From: Acidobacteriota bacterium | Lineage (GTDB): Bacteria > Acidobacteriota > Terriglobia > Terriglobales > Acidobacteriaceae | NCBI GenBank assembly: GCA_019351975.1 | Contig: JABBOG010000004.1 | Location: 57,672 to 121,671, forward strand | Direction: 5' to 3' | DNA: 64,000 nucleotides | Shown: positions 35,679 through 45,400 of the stretch, piece by piece | How the letters are laid out: the number at the start of each line of letters is the position of its first letter | Numbering within the stretch: the stretch's first letter is position 1 | Program-made: the position numbers and the translations under genes | The notes under the pieces: generated by a model | Seen by the model: the letters and a program-made list of their open reading frames with translations, nothing else | The model's database searches: none | What the model was told of the DNA's origin: nothing

Positions 35679-36083
35679 ATGCCGGTGAAGAAAGCTCTCC
35701 TGGAAACGAGCATATCTCGCAACGACGATAACTCGTTCAACGGAACCAGAAAACTCATTCGCCCTCATCTGCCAGCGATTGAACGTAGACGTGATCCCCT
35801 GCATACGGAGGATCCACTAACGCACGCCACCATCACAGAACCTCACGCTGCTCCCGAAAGCTCTCACGCAGAAGCTTTTTACTTCCAGAAACAGATGCAG
35901 CAGCAGACTGAAATGACTGTCATTCTCGAGGATGGCGAGCAACTCAACGGCGTTATCCAGTGGTACGACAAGTGCGTACTGAAACTCCGTCTGGGTCGCG
36001 GACGCGTGATGATCTACAAGTCTGGAATCAAGTACCTTTACAAGGCCAGCGAAGCTCATCCTTCAGGGACTGTAATGAAGTAG
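35679..36083 (+). CDS. hfq: Divergent Hfq-like RNA chaperone (Sm fold) with N-terminal extension
   Basis: A 134-residue protein. Residues about 65-122 match the Hfq Sm fold: an N-terminal helix (AFYFQKQMQQQTEM), Sm1 (TVILEDGEQLNGVIQWYDKC, compare the usual G-x-x-L-x-G-x-I-x-x-F/Y-D) and Sm2 (VMIYKSGIKYLYK in place of YKHAIST). The YK and following Ile are kept, but the His of the canonical motif is replaced. About 60 preceding residues are charged, Pro-rich and unlike standard Hfq, which is usually 70-100 residues. ATG 35679 is supported by a GGAAAGG Shine-Dalgarno; the frame is open to 35598. A tandem duplication covers the stop. Confidence 0.75.
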   Translation: MPVKKALLETSISRNDDNSFNGTRKLIRPHLPAIERRRDPLHTEDPLTHATITEPHAAPESSHAEAFYFQKQMQQQTEMTVILEDGEQLNGVIQWYDKCVLKLRLGRGRVMIYKSGIKYLYKASEAHPSGTVMK

Positions 36084-36096
36084 TTAATGAAGTAGC
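36073..36096 (+). repeat. 12-bp tandem duplication across the Hfq-like gene stop codon
   Basis: TAATGAAGTAGT (36073-36084) is followed directly by TAATGAAGTAGC (36085-36096), 11 of 12 bases identical. The first copy contains the last codons ATG AAG and the stop TAG. Confidence 0.9.
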
Positions 36097-36129
36097 TGTT
36101 CCGCACCGGTCCGCCGTCCGCTCCTCCGT

Positions 36130-37155
36130 TCAATCGATGCGGGCTGCCTTTTCCAGACGGTCGCGAATAGCGTCTCCGAGGCCGCCAGACGGCGGCAGAG
36201 GGCACACCATCAGTCCAACACCGCGATCATCCAAGGCACGCATGCTCGAGAACAGGGTTGCAGCAAGTGCATCCGTATCGTCCCACTTCGCCCACTGCTG
36301 AACAACCACTCCAGGCGGTATCTGCCAATCCAGCGGTAAGATCACGCCGCAGACACCATTATGCGGCTGTGACGCGAGTGCTTGGCGCAGCGCGACTTCA
36401 GTTCCGTCCACCAGCACCATGCGCGCGCGCGGAGCGTAATGCCGCATACCGACGCCGGGCGAAGGCAAAGATGCATGTGGCTGCGTCTGTGTACGCTCCC
36501 CGACATACGCCTGCACTTCAATCCCGGTCACAGCCGTGAGCTGCTCTGCCGTGATCGCGCCGGGACGGTACAGGATCATCGGAGTACGTGTGGGATCGAG
36601 CACCGTGGACTCGACCCCGATTGAGGTCGGTCCAGCGTCGAGGACAGCCTCGATGCGCCCATCCAAATCCGCAAAGACATGAGCAGCCGAGGTCGGACTG
36701 GTATGCCCGAAGAGGTTTGCGCTGGGCGCGGCAATCGGGAGCCCAGCAGCGATCAGTAGCGCTTGAGCAGAGGGATGAGCGGGCACCCGCACCCCGACCA
36801 AATCCCGCCCCGCGGTAACGGCATCAGGGATTGAGTCGCTTCGAGGCAAAAGAAGCGTGAGTGGTCCCGGCCAAAAAGCCGCCGCTAAACCTTTAACGCG
36901 CGCCACAAGCTCCTCAGGAACGTCCGAAACGCTGGCAAGCTGCTCGACAGACGCAATATGAACGATCAGCGGATCCCACGAAGGCCTGTCTTTTGCTGCA
37001 AAAATGCGCGTCACCGCGTCTGCCGAGAGCGCATTCGCCCCCAACCCATAGACTGTCTCCGTCGCAAACGCGACCAGACTTCCCGTCTGCAGCAAACTTG
37101 CTGCAATTCGGATGTCTTCTGCTTCATTTGCAACGAGATGGAGGGTATGTAGCAC
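36130..37155 (-). CDS. L-threonylcarbamoyladenylate synthase (Sua5 type)
   Basis: The enzyme makes threonylcarbamoyl-AMP for the universal t6A37 modification of ANN-decoding tRNAs. The YrdC domain (about 12-205) shows FATETVYGLGANALSADAVT, the lysine-arginine site AAKDRPSWDPLIVH, and SIGVESTVLDPT. The C-terminal third (about 225-335) is the additional Sua5 domain linked by GVGMRHYAPRARMVLV, so this is the long Sua5 form rather than short TsaC. The start is GTG at 37155. It converges on the Hfq-like gene with 46 bases between and is divergent from the CYTH gene. Confidence 0.93.
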   Translation of the reverse strand: MLHTLHLVANEAEDIRIAASLLQTGSLVAFATETVYGLGANALSADAVTRIFAAKDRPSWDPLIVHIASVEQLASVSDVPEELVARVKGLAAAFWPGPLTLLLPRSDSIPDAVTAGRDLVGVRVPAHPSAQALLIAAGLPIAAPSANLFGHTSPTSAAHVFADLDGRIEAVLDAGPTSIGVESTVLDPTRTPMILYRPGAITAEQLTAVTGIEVQAYVGERTQTQPHASLPSPGVGMRHYAPRARMVLVDGTEVALRQALASQPHNGVCGVILPLDWQIPPGVVVQQWAKWDDTDALAATLFSSMRALDDRGVGLMVCPLPPSGGLGDAIRDRLEKAARID

Positions 37156-37239
37156 GCGCTGATTTAACCATCCTAGCGAAAGACACAGCTTAGTACACGA
37201 CTTAAGCGGTAATCATTCGGCGCACCAACTGATCGGACG

Positions 37240-37245
37240 TATACT
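37240..37245 (+). promoter_or_regulatory. Candidate leaderless -10 element of the CYTH gene
   Basis: TATACT ends exactly six bases before ATG 37252, with no Shine-Dalgarno in the spacer GACGGC. It is among the closest to the -10 consensus in this set. Confidence 0.5.
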
Positions 37246-37251
37246 GACGGC

Positions 37252-37833
37252 ATGCAGGCTGCAGAGATCGAATTGAAGTTTTGCGTGGAAGACATCGACG
37301 CCCTTCGCCGAAATATCAATGACTTAGGATTCAGGCTGGTGACGGAGCGCACATTTGAGAGCAACACACTCTTTGACACTGCGGACAGACGACTTCGCGC
37401 ACAGAAGCAAATCTTGCGGCTTCGCAAGTATGGAAAACGCAATATACTCACGCACAAGCGGCAGTCGAATGAAGCCATTTCGAATGAGCACTATAAGACC
37501 AGAATAGAGACGGAGAGCGATGTCGAAGACTATGACGCGCTCGCCGAGGTTTTTGCACAATTAGGCTACATGCCAGTATTTCGCTACGAAAAGTTCCGCA
37601 CAGAGTGGGATCTGGACAGCGGGCACCTTGTTCTGGATGAAACGCCTATCGGAGTTTGGGCAGAACTCGAAGGACCTCCGGATTGGATCGACGCAATGCT
37701 GGAAAGACTCGGCATCGCTCCTCAACTTCAGTCTACGGACAGCTACGGAACGCTATTCCTGAAATGGAAAGAAGCGAACCGCAGCGAAGCCGAAAACCTG
37801 ACATTCGTAGACACTACACCCGTTACAAGCTAG
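37252..37833 (+). CDS. CYTH-domain protein (class IV adenylate cyclase/thiamine triphosphatase-like)
   Basis: A 193-residue triphosphate-tunnel protein. The signature E-x-E-x-K is at the N-terminus (AAEIELKFCVE), followed by basic and acidic tunnel residues: QILRLRKYGKRNILTHK, YKTRIETESDVEDYDAL, FRYEKFRTEWDLDSG and WAELEGPPDWIDAM. CyaB-type proteins make cAMP or hydrolyse triphosphates; the reaction cannot be decided here, although a CRP-family regulator lies elsewhere in the window. The gene's last four bases overlap the convergent TonB-protein gene. Confidence 0.85.
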   Translation: MQAAEIELKFCVEDIDALRRNINDLGFRLVTERTFESNTLFDTADRRLRAQKQILRLRKYGKRNILTHKRQSNEAISNEHYKTRIETESDVEDYDALAEVFAQLGYMPVFRYEKFRTEWDLDSGHLVLDETPIGVWAELEGPPDWIDAMLERLGIAPQLQSTDSYGTLFLKWKEANRSEAENLTFVDTTPVTS

Positions 37834-38825
37834 AAAATCTGGAAGTTGACATCGATATAGAGGTCAACCATGACTGGCTTTCCGTCCTTCATCGCGGGCT
37901 TGAACTTGTACTGGCGAACGGCCTCCACAGCCTTCTCGTCAAGTCCCATTCCTACACCGCGCACAACGCGGATGTGCGATGGCTTGCCGTTTTGGTCTAC
38001 CCATAAATAGACCTCCACGTTACCTGAGAACTTAGCTTTTCTAGCTTCTTCGGAAAATTCAGGTTCAACGCTGTAGAGAACAACTGGCTTACTTACGCCG
38101 CCGCCGATGTGCATAGGGCCGCCGCCAGTGTTGCCACCGGAGCCCGGTCCAATACCTGAACCAATCCCAGCACCCAACCCAGTGCCCGCCCCGCTCCCTA
38201 GGGAGATTCCCTTAAGATTCGAGCTGGGCATACCGATGTTTGGCATATCGTTTGTAGCCATATTTAGGTTTTTTTGAACCACAACCGTTGGTGCCATGGC
38301 GATCTTGGGCGCTTCCGTTGGGGGAGCCTTCGGAGGAACGATTTGTTCGGGAGCGACCTGGGGAGGACGTCCCTTGGTAACGGGAGCCAGATCATGATGT
38401 CCGCCACCGCCGCCGATCGACTCTGCCTTTGGAGCGACTGGCGGTGTTGGCGGAGGGGGAGCTTCGATGGTCACAACTTCGGCTTTTGGGGGGACTGCGG
38501 CGACGTGCACTTCACGCGCGACAAACAGGGCGATCAGCAGAATGATGGCTATGTGAAGAACAACAGCTACAGCCGTCGATGCTGAACTGCGCTTGGTTGC
38601 CATTGGATCGGCAACGGCGATGGGCTTCGATTCAAGAACGAGGGGAGGAAGATCCGGAGGAAAAAACGCATCCCGCAAGTTAGAGAGTAGCGTGGTAAAC
38701 ACACCATCTTCCTTGATTTCGCCACTCAGGTGCACGTCGTCCACCACGGATTTTGAAGCTAACGGGGTGCGATCTGCATCGATCTTGTTGGAAGGGGGAG
38801 GTGGGAGCGTGTCAATATCAGCCAT
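37830..38825 (-). CDS. TonB-family energy transducer
   Basis: A 331-residue inner-membrane protein. A long cytoplasmic N-terminus of about 83 residues precedes one transmembrane helix (about 85-102, TAVAVVLHIAIILLIALFVA). A Pro-rich stretch (EAPPPPTPPVAPK), a Gly-rich spacer (about 210-240) and a C-terminal TonB domain (YSVEPEFSEEARKAKFSGNV, then VRQYKFKPAMKDGKPV) follow. It would couple the proton motive force to outer-membrane receptors. The cytoplasmic extension is unusual, since TonB normally has only a few residues before the helix. No ExbB/ExbD genes are adjacent. Confidence 0.88.
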   Translation of the reverse strand: MADIDTLPPPPSNKIDADRTPLASKSVVDDVHLSGEIKEDGVFTTLLSNLRDAFFPPDLPPLVLESKPIAVADPMATKRSSASTAVAVVLHIAIILLIALFVAREVHVAAVPPKAEVVTIEAPPPPTPPVAPKAESIGGGGGHHDLAPVTKGRPPQVAPEQIVPPKAPPTEAPKIAMAPTVVVQKNLNMATNDMPNIGMPSSNLKGISLGSGAGTGLGAGIGSGIGPGSGGNTGGGPMHIGGGVSKPVVLYSVEPEFSEEARKAKFSGNVEVYLWVDQNGKPSHIRVVRGVGMGLDEKAVEAVRQYKFKPAMKDGKPVMVDLYIDVNFQIF

Positions 38826-39105
38826 AGTGTGTAACGAGTCTCGAACGCAGCCTTCTTCAAAATGCTCGCGACGAATAGTACCTCCATCATTTAGATGGTT
38901 TCATCGCCACGCCCGCGACTAAATTTTTAACATTTGTCCGGGTATTCGTTAGTTAGACGCAGCGGAGGGCAAAGGAGTTCGCTGGACTTGTGGATATGTT
39001 CCTTTAAGGGTACACCGGACGACGGCGTCCGGCGCACTTTACAATAAAAGTTTGGTTACTTGTGCGCCCGTTTCTGCTATGACCAAACAACCACGGAGAC
39101 TATCG
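38826..39105. other. Divergent region between the TonB-protein gene and ileS
   Basis: About 280 bases carrying promoters for both neighbours. TTTACAAT near 39038-39044 could be a -10 element giving an ileS leader of about 55 bases. I looked for a T-box-like leader (specifier stem plus conserved bulge) and did not find one. Confidence 0.5.
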
Positions 39106-41991
39106 ATGTCGAACGACGACAAGAAGAAAAGCTTAAAAGAGACGTTGAATCTGCCAAAGACCTCGTTTCCAATGAAGGCAAACCTGCCTCAAAACGAGCC
39201 AGCGCGCCTGCAAGAGTGGGAGAAAGCCGGCTTATACGACCAGATTCGCGAGGCCCGCGCCGGTCAGCCCAAGTATGTTCTGCATGACGGTCCTCCGTAC
39301 GCCAACGGTGCCATTCATCTTGGCCACGCTTTAAACAAGTGCATCAAGGACTTTGTCGTTAAGACAAAGACGATGGCGGGTTTTGACGCCCCCTATGTCC
39401 CTGGATGGGATTGCCATGGGCTACCGATAGAGATTAAGGTCGATGAGAAACTGGGGGGCAAGAAGCTTGAGATGGATCCTGTGGAGGTGCGATCCGCTTG
39501 CCGCGAATATGCGGCGAAGTTTATCGATCTACAACGTTCCCAGTTCAAGCGTCTTGGGGTGTTTGGGCGCTGGGAGAAGCCGTATGCAACGATGGATTTT
39601 CCATACGAAGCAAAAATTCTAGAAGTCTTTTATGGTTTCTATGAGAAAGGTTTCGTTTACAAAGGCCTCAAACCTGTTTATTGGTGCTCGCATGATCATA
39701 CCGCCCTCGCTGAAGCTGAGGTCGAGTATGAGATGCACACGTCTCCTAGTGTGTATGTTCGCTACAAACTGACAAGCGCTCCGGAGAAAATTGATGCGCG
39801 CCTTCGCGGTAAAAATGTCTGGACGATCATCTGGACGACCACTCCCTGGACCTTGCCAGCCTCGCTTGCCGTGGCATTCAATCCCACGATTGAATATGTT
39901 GCACTAGAAGATGGCGAGGATGTTTATATCGTCGCGGAGGCTCTCAAAGAGCAGGTACGCGACTCTTGCACCCTCATTGGCAGCCTTGGCACAGCGACGC
40001 CGCTTGCAACCTTCACCGGCAGCAAGCTCGATCGGTCCACGTTCGCCCATCCATTTCTAGAGCGTGAAATTCTTGGGGTAACAGCAGATTATGTAACCAC
40101 AGATCAGGGTACTGGTGCCGTACATACCGCGCCGGCGCATGGGCCAGATGATTTCGCAACGGGCCAGAGATATGAGCTTCCGCTTACCTGTAACGTCGAC
40201 GCACAGGGTAAGTTGCGCAATGGTCTTCCGGAGTATGATGGGTTCTTCGTTCACAAAGCGAATTCTCCCATCGAAGCACTTCTGGTTGCAAAGCACGCTC
40301 TTATGGGGCGTCATAATCTGGATCACAAGTATCCACACTGCTGGCGGTGTCACAAACCACTCATCTTCCGTGCCACAGAGCAATGGTTCATCTCGATGGA
40401 GACTCCCGTGCTTTCAACCAAATCCGAGCTAACCAATCCCTCGTTCCGTGAGCGTGCGCTGGAAGAGATTTCGCGCGTGACATGGGACCCGGCATGGGGA
40501 CAAGAACGTATCTCCAACATGATCGCGACGCGGCCAGATTGGTGCATCTCCCGACAGCGGATCTGGGGTGTTCCTATCGCAGTGTTCCTTTGCGACAAGT
40601 GCCATGAGCCTTTAAACGATGAGAGTATCAATCGAAGTATCGTCACGCTATTTGAGAAGGATGGTGCCGATGCCTGGTATACGCACCGTGCAGACGAACT
40701 CCTGCCTGATGAAACAACTTGCAAAGCATGCGGAGCCGTCATGCAATTTCGGAAGGAGATGGACATCCTCGACGTCTGGTTTGAGAGCGGTGCCAGTTGG
40801 CATGCTGTGCTCGACGCTGAACCTGAGCTCCACTGGCCGGCGGATCTCTACACGGAAGGTGGAGACCAACATCGCGGCTGGTTCCACTCTTCCCTGCTCA
40901 GCTCCGTTGGTATCCGCGATGCCGCACCGTACAAGATGGTCGCAACGAGTGGATGGACGTTGGACGAGCAAGGGCGAGCTTTTTCAAAGTCTCTAGGTAA
41001 CGGCGTTGATCCGGTAGACGTTGCGAACAGGCTAGGCGGCGAAATTATTCGCTTGTGGGTTGCCAGCGTAGACTTTCGCGAGGACGTAGCTGCCAGCGAA
41101 AACTTGATGCAGCGTGTAAGCGATAACTACCGTAAGCTACGTAACACGCTTCGTTTTCTCTTGAGTAACATCGCGGATTTCAATCCGGTAGAGGATGCCG
41201 TCGAGTGGGATGAGATGCAGCCTCTAGACCGCTACATTCTCGCGCGCACGGCAGAGCTCGATGCAGCAATCCGCAAGGCGTACGACACTTTTGAGTTTCA
41301 TCGCGCGTATCAGGCACTGAACGAGTTCACTAACGCAGATCTGAGCGCGCTGTATCTCGATGTAGTAAAGGATCGACTCTACACCTTTGCGCCCAAGAAT
41401 AAAGATCGCCGAAGCGCACAAACCGCCATTTGGCGCATTGCGGAAGCGATGACACGGTTAATTGCGCCGATCTTGTCTTTTACCGCCGACGAGGTCTGGC
41501 AGTATCTGCCGAAGATTGAAGATCGTCTCTTCAGCGTTCATGTTGCACTCTTCCCTGCTGTTGCAGATATTGTGCCAGGCAGCATCACAGAGTTAGAGGC
41601 TGATTGGGAGCGCCTAATTGAAATCCGCCAGCTTGTCATGGTCGAACTAGAAGCCCTTAGGCTGGCAAAATCCATCGGCAAATCGCTTGATGCGTGCATC
41701 CGCATCGTCACTCCGTCAGGAACAAGGGATGCTGTATTGCTCGTGCGGTATGAGAGTTCGTTGGCAGAGCTTTTCAACGTCTCGCAAGTCCATATTGAGA
41801 TTAGCGCCGTCACGCAGGAGCGGGCAGGTCTATTGATTGAAGCAGCTGTGGCGGATGGCGAGAAGTGCGCGCGTTGCTGGCGCGTTGTGCCGGATGTTGG
41901 AGCAGACAGCCGCTGGCCAAGTGTATGCTTACGTTGCGCTGAGGCACTGGCCTCCATTGGCTTTGACCCTACGGCTTCGGAGGCTGCATAA
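39106..41991 (+). CDS. ileS: Isoleucyl-tRNA synthetase
   Basis: IleRS charges tRNA-Ile. The 961-residue protein has the class I HIGH motif as HDGPPYANGAIHLGHALNK, the long CP1 editing domain (WTTTPWTLPASLAVAF, then GTGAVHTAPAHGPDDF), the KMSKS loop as GRAFSKSLGNGVDP, and a C-terminal zinc finger (CARCWRVVPDVGADSRWPS, then CLRCAEAL). This matches the bacterial, mupirocin-sensitive type. The frame is open to 39052, but a GGAGA Shine-Dalgarno precedes ATG 39106 and the N-terminus fits there. The stop shares a base with the lspA start (TAATG). Confidence 0.96.
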   Translation: MSNDDKKKSLKETLNLPKTSFPMKANLPQNEPARLQEWEKAGLYDQIREARAGQPKYVLHDGPPYANGAIHLGHALNKCIKDFVVKTKTMAGFDAPYVPGWDCHGLPIEIKVDEKLGGKKLEMDPVEVRSACREYAAKFIDLQRSQFKRLGVFGRWEKPYATMDFPYEAKILEVFYGFYEKGFVYKGLKPVYWCSHDHTALAEAEVEYEMHTSPSVYVRYKLTSAPEKIDARLRGKNVWTIIWTTTPWTLPASLAVAFNPTIEYVALEDGEDVYIVAEALKEQVRDSCTLIGSLGTATPLATFTGSKLDRSTFAHPFLEREILGVTADYVTTDQGTGAVHTAPAHGPDDFATGQRYELPLTCNVDAQGKLRNGLPEYDGFFVHKANSPIEALLVAKHALMGRHNLDHKYPHCWRCHKPLIFRATEQWFISMETPVLSTKSELTNPSFRERALEEISRVTWDPAWGQERISNMIATRPDWCISRQRIWGVPIAVFLCDKCHEPLNDESINRSIVTLFEKDGADAWYTHRADELLPDETTCKACGAVMQFRKEMDILDVWFESGASWHAVLDAEPELHWPADLYTEGGDQHRGWFHSSLLSSVGIRDAAPYKMVATSGWTLDEQGRAFSKSLGNGVDPVDVANRLGGEIIRLWVASVDFREDVAASENLMQRVSDNYRKLRNTLRFLLSNIADFNPVEDAVEWDEMQPLDRYILARTAELDAAIRKAYDTFEFHRAYQALNEFTNADLSALYLDVVKDRLYTFAPKNKDRRSAQTAIWRIAEAMTRLIAPILSFTADEVWQYLPKIEDRLFSVHVALFPAVADIVPGSITELEADWERLIEIRQLVMVELEALRLAKSIGKSLDACIRIVTPSGTRDAVLLVRYESSLAELFNVSQVHIEISAVTQERAGLLIEAAVADGEKCARCWRVVPDVGADSRWPSVCLRCAEALASIGFDPTASEAA

Positions 41992-42491
41992 TGCTGGCTC
42001 GTTCGCGCCGCGATATGCGGTGGCTTCTGCTGTCGATTGCGGGCTTTGTCATCCTCCTCGATCGGCTGACCAAGCTTTGGATCGTTGCGCACATTCATCC
42101 AGGACGAGGAATTGTCATCATTCCGCGCGTCTTCAGGCTGACGCATGTACTGAACACAGGCGCCGCGTTCAGCATGTTTGAGAGCAGCGCATCGCCACTG
42201 CTTGTACGCAATCTCCTTATCGGTTTTTCGCTCATCGCCGTATTGGTGGTTGTCGCGCTCATCTGGAAGATAGGTAAGACACTTTCGCTCACAACGGTTG
42301 CGCTTGCTTTGATCCTTGGCGGTGCCATCGGCAATCTCTACGACCGCATCCGTTTGGGATACGTCGTCGACTTTCTCGAGGTGCGCATCTACCACTATCA
42401 CTGGCCAGACTTCAATGTGGCCGATTCCGCAATTGTCGTTGGTGCGTGCTTGCTCTTTTTAGAGATGTTGCGCCCGCAGAGGAGCGAGTGA
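41991..42491 (+). CDS. lspA: Lipoprotein signal peptidase
   Basis: LspA cleaves the signal peptide of lipoproteins below the lipidated cysteine. The 166-residue protein has four membrane segments and the two catalytic aspartates in GGAIGNLYDRIRLGYVVDFL and FNVADSAIVVGA. VLNTGAAFSMF is the conserved loop. The ATG overlaps the ileS stop, and uvrA follows after four bases; ileS-lspA is a common bacterial pair. Substrates in this window include the lipoproteins encoded at 3092, 31804 and 62332. Confidence 0.95.
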   Translation: MLARSRRDMRWLLLSIAGFVILLDRLTKLWIVAHIHPGRGIVIIPRVFRLTHVLNTGAAFSMFESSASPLLVRNLLIGFSLIAVLVVVALIWKIGKTLSLTTVALALILGGAIGNLYDRIRLGYVVDFLEVRIYHYHWPDFNVADSAIVVGACLLFLEMLRPQRSE

Positions 42492-42495
42492 GCGT

Positions 42496-45400
42496 ATGGG
42501 CATTCATGGCGCAAATGACAAAATAACGATTCGTGGAGCGAGAACTCATAATCTTAAAAATATCGACGTCGATATTCCTCATAATGCACTTACGGTCGTC
42601 ACAGGCGTCTCTGGATCAGGAAAGTCATCGCTGGCGTTCGACACCGTATACGCGGAGGGTCAGCGGCGGTATGTCGAGAGTTTATCGGCATACGCTAGAC
42701 AGTTTCTCGAACGCATCGAGAAGCCCGACGTAGATTTCATGGATGGCCTGGCACCAGCGATCGCAATCAAGCAGAAGAATCAGACCCGCAATCCGCGCTC
42801 CACCGTAGCCACCGCAACGGAAATCTTCGATTATTTGCGCCTCCTCTACGTTCGTTGCGGCACGGTTACCTGCCTGCACTGTGGAGGCGTCGTGCGGCAT
42901 GACACAGTCGATGAAATAGCGACGCATGTCCTCGCGATGCCCGAAGGAACCCGGGTGTACGCGCTCTTCCCGGTCATCCGAAGAGAGATAAAACTGGAAA
43001 CTTTGCGTCCTTCGTCGATCGATATTGTTTCCGAAGACACCATACCCAAAACTCCGAAGAAATCTGCGAAACCCGGCAAGAAGTCTCTTGTCACAAGCGT
43101 TACCGATCTCGCGGACCCACTCAAAGAGCGCCTGGCAGAGTTGAGACGTCGGGGCTATAACCGTCTTTGGCAGGCGAACGAAGCAAATAATGCGGGCCGG
43201 ATTGTAGAATTCTCGACTCCAGAATCGCTCTTAGAATTGGACTTTGAAGCTACAGAGCTGCGGCCGATCTATGTGCTTGTAGATCGGCTCTCATTATCGG
43301 CTGGTATCCGCGCACGCCTCGTGGATGCGATTGAAACGGGATACCGTGAGGCGTCCGAGATCGTCTTTCGCACAGTGCCACGAGAAGACGCCATGGCCGC
43401 CGAGACGCTGCGTTACTCCTCGGCATTCGAGTGCTCGACCTGCCACCGCGCGTATCGTGAGCCAGAGCCAAGGCTCTTCAGCTTCAACAATCCATTCGGT
43501 GCCTGTCCACGCTGTCAAGGCTTCGGAAACACCATTGACTTCGATCCCAACCTCATCATTCCTGACCGATCCAAGACACTCGACGAAGGTGCTATCGACC
43601 CATGGACGAAGACAAAGTACCGAGCATGGCATGGAGAAATGAAGCGCTCCGCAAAGTCTGAGGGAGTTCCTTTCGATGTGCCGTGGTTCGATCTTACCGA
43701 ATCGGATCAACGCTTTATTCAAGATGGCAAGGGAAGCTGGCCGGGTGTGCACGGCTTTTTTGCGGAACTCGAACGCAAGAAGTACAAACTGCATGTTCGA
43801 GTGTTTTTATCGAAATACCGGGGCTACGCAACTTGTCCTGATTGCCGTGGACAACGGTTGCGCGCAGAGGCCCGCGCTGTTCTGCTTGAGGATAAAAATA
43901 TCTGCGATGTTTGTGCTCTCACCATTACCGAGACGCAGGCTTTTCTGGATGCGTTAAAGCTCAGCTCCTTGCAGCAGGAGATAGCCGGAAAGGTTCTGGA
44001 AGAGGTGCGCCAGCGCGTTCAATTCCTGCAGCAAGTTGGTCTAGAATATCTTACGCTTGACCGACTCAGTTCCACACTCAGCGGCGGAGAGTCACAACGC
44101 ATTCAACTTGCTACGAGTCTTGGTTCACGGCTTGTAGGCGCTCTATACGTACTCGATGAGCCGTCAATAGGATTGCATACACGCGATACCGCAAAACTCA
44201 TCACAATCATGGAAGAACTGCGCGATCTCGGCAATACCATTCTTGTCGTAGAACATGATCCGGATGTCATTCTTGCAGCCGATCATCTCCTCGATCTTGG
44301 CCCCGGGGCAGGCGAACTTGGTGGTCAACTTCTCGCTGCCGGTACGGTAGATGAGGTCCGAGACAATCCGGCTTCACTAACTGGTAGATACCTCAGCGGT
44401 CGCGCGCACATTCCGATCCCTAAGCATCGAATGGAACCTGGGCGCGAAAAGCTTGTGTTAAGCGGGGCGCGCATCCATAACCTTCGTGGCGTGGATATTG
44501 AGATTCCGCTCGGTCTCCTATGTTGCATTACTGGTGTCTCCGGATCGGGCAAATCTACGATCGTGCATCAGGTTTTGTATCGCGCTCTGATGCAGTCTCT
44601 CGGTCAGAGAGAAAGCGGTGTAAGCGAACCTTCGAATCTTTATCGCGAGCTATCCGGCGCGCAGTATCTCAACGATGTTGTCCTCGTAGACCAGTCGCCA
44701 ATCGGACGTACACCACGCTCGAATCCTGTCACGTATATCAAAGCTTTCGATGCCATTCGCGAGTTATTTGCCGCTCAACCTGATGCACGCCGAAAAAATC
44801 TTACCGCGGGTTCGTTCTCCTTCAATGTCCCTGGAGGACGATGCGATTACTGTGAGGGCGACGGCACAGTTACGGTGGAGATGCAGTTTTTAGCGGACGT
44901 GGAACTACCATGCGAGGACTGCAATGGCAGCCGCTACAAAGCTTCCATCCTGGAGGTAAAGTACAAAGGAAAAGATATTCACGATGTGCTTGGGATGACC
45001 GTCCGCGAAGCGCTTACTTACTTTGCTGGACATTCAAAGATCGCCGATAAGCTGGCCGTGCTGGAGGAGGTTGGACTAGGGTACGTCCGCCTGGGACAAA
45101 GCGCCACTACGCTTAGCGGAGGAGAAGCGCAGCGGGTAAAATTGGCACAACATCTTGCTGCCGCGCGTGCAGGCTCTTCTATTGGGAATGCGACGCGTCA
45201 TGAGGCCAGACGCGCCGCGAGCAGGATTCTTTACATTCTGGATGAACCCACCACCGGTCTTCATTTCGAGGATGTAGCGAAGCTGCTTGTCGCCTTCCAA
45301 AAGCTTATTGACGGTGGTGGTTCATTACTGGTGATCGAGCATAATCTGGACGTGATCAAGTGCGCCGATTGGGTGATCGATATGGGGCCTGAAGGTGGCG

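Noticed and set aside
38826..39105. T-box or other tRNA-sensing leader before ileS
   Set aside because: No T-box consensus sequence, no antiterminator pair and no intrinsic terminator are visible, and a normal Shine-Dalgarno precedes the start.
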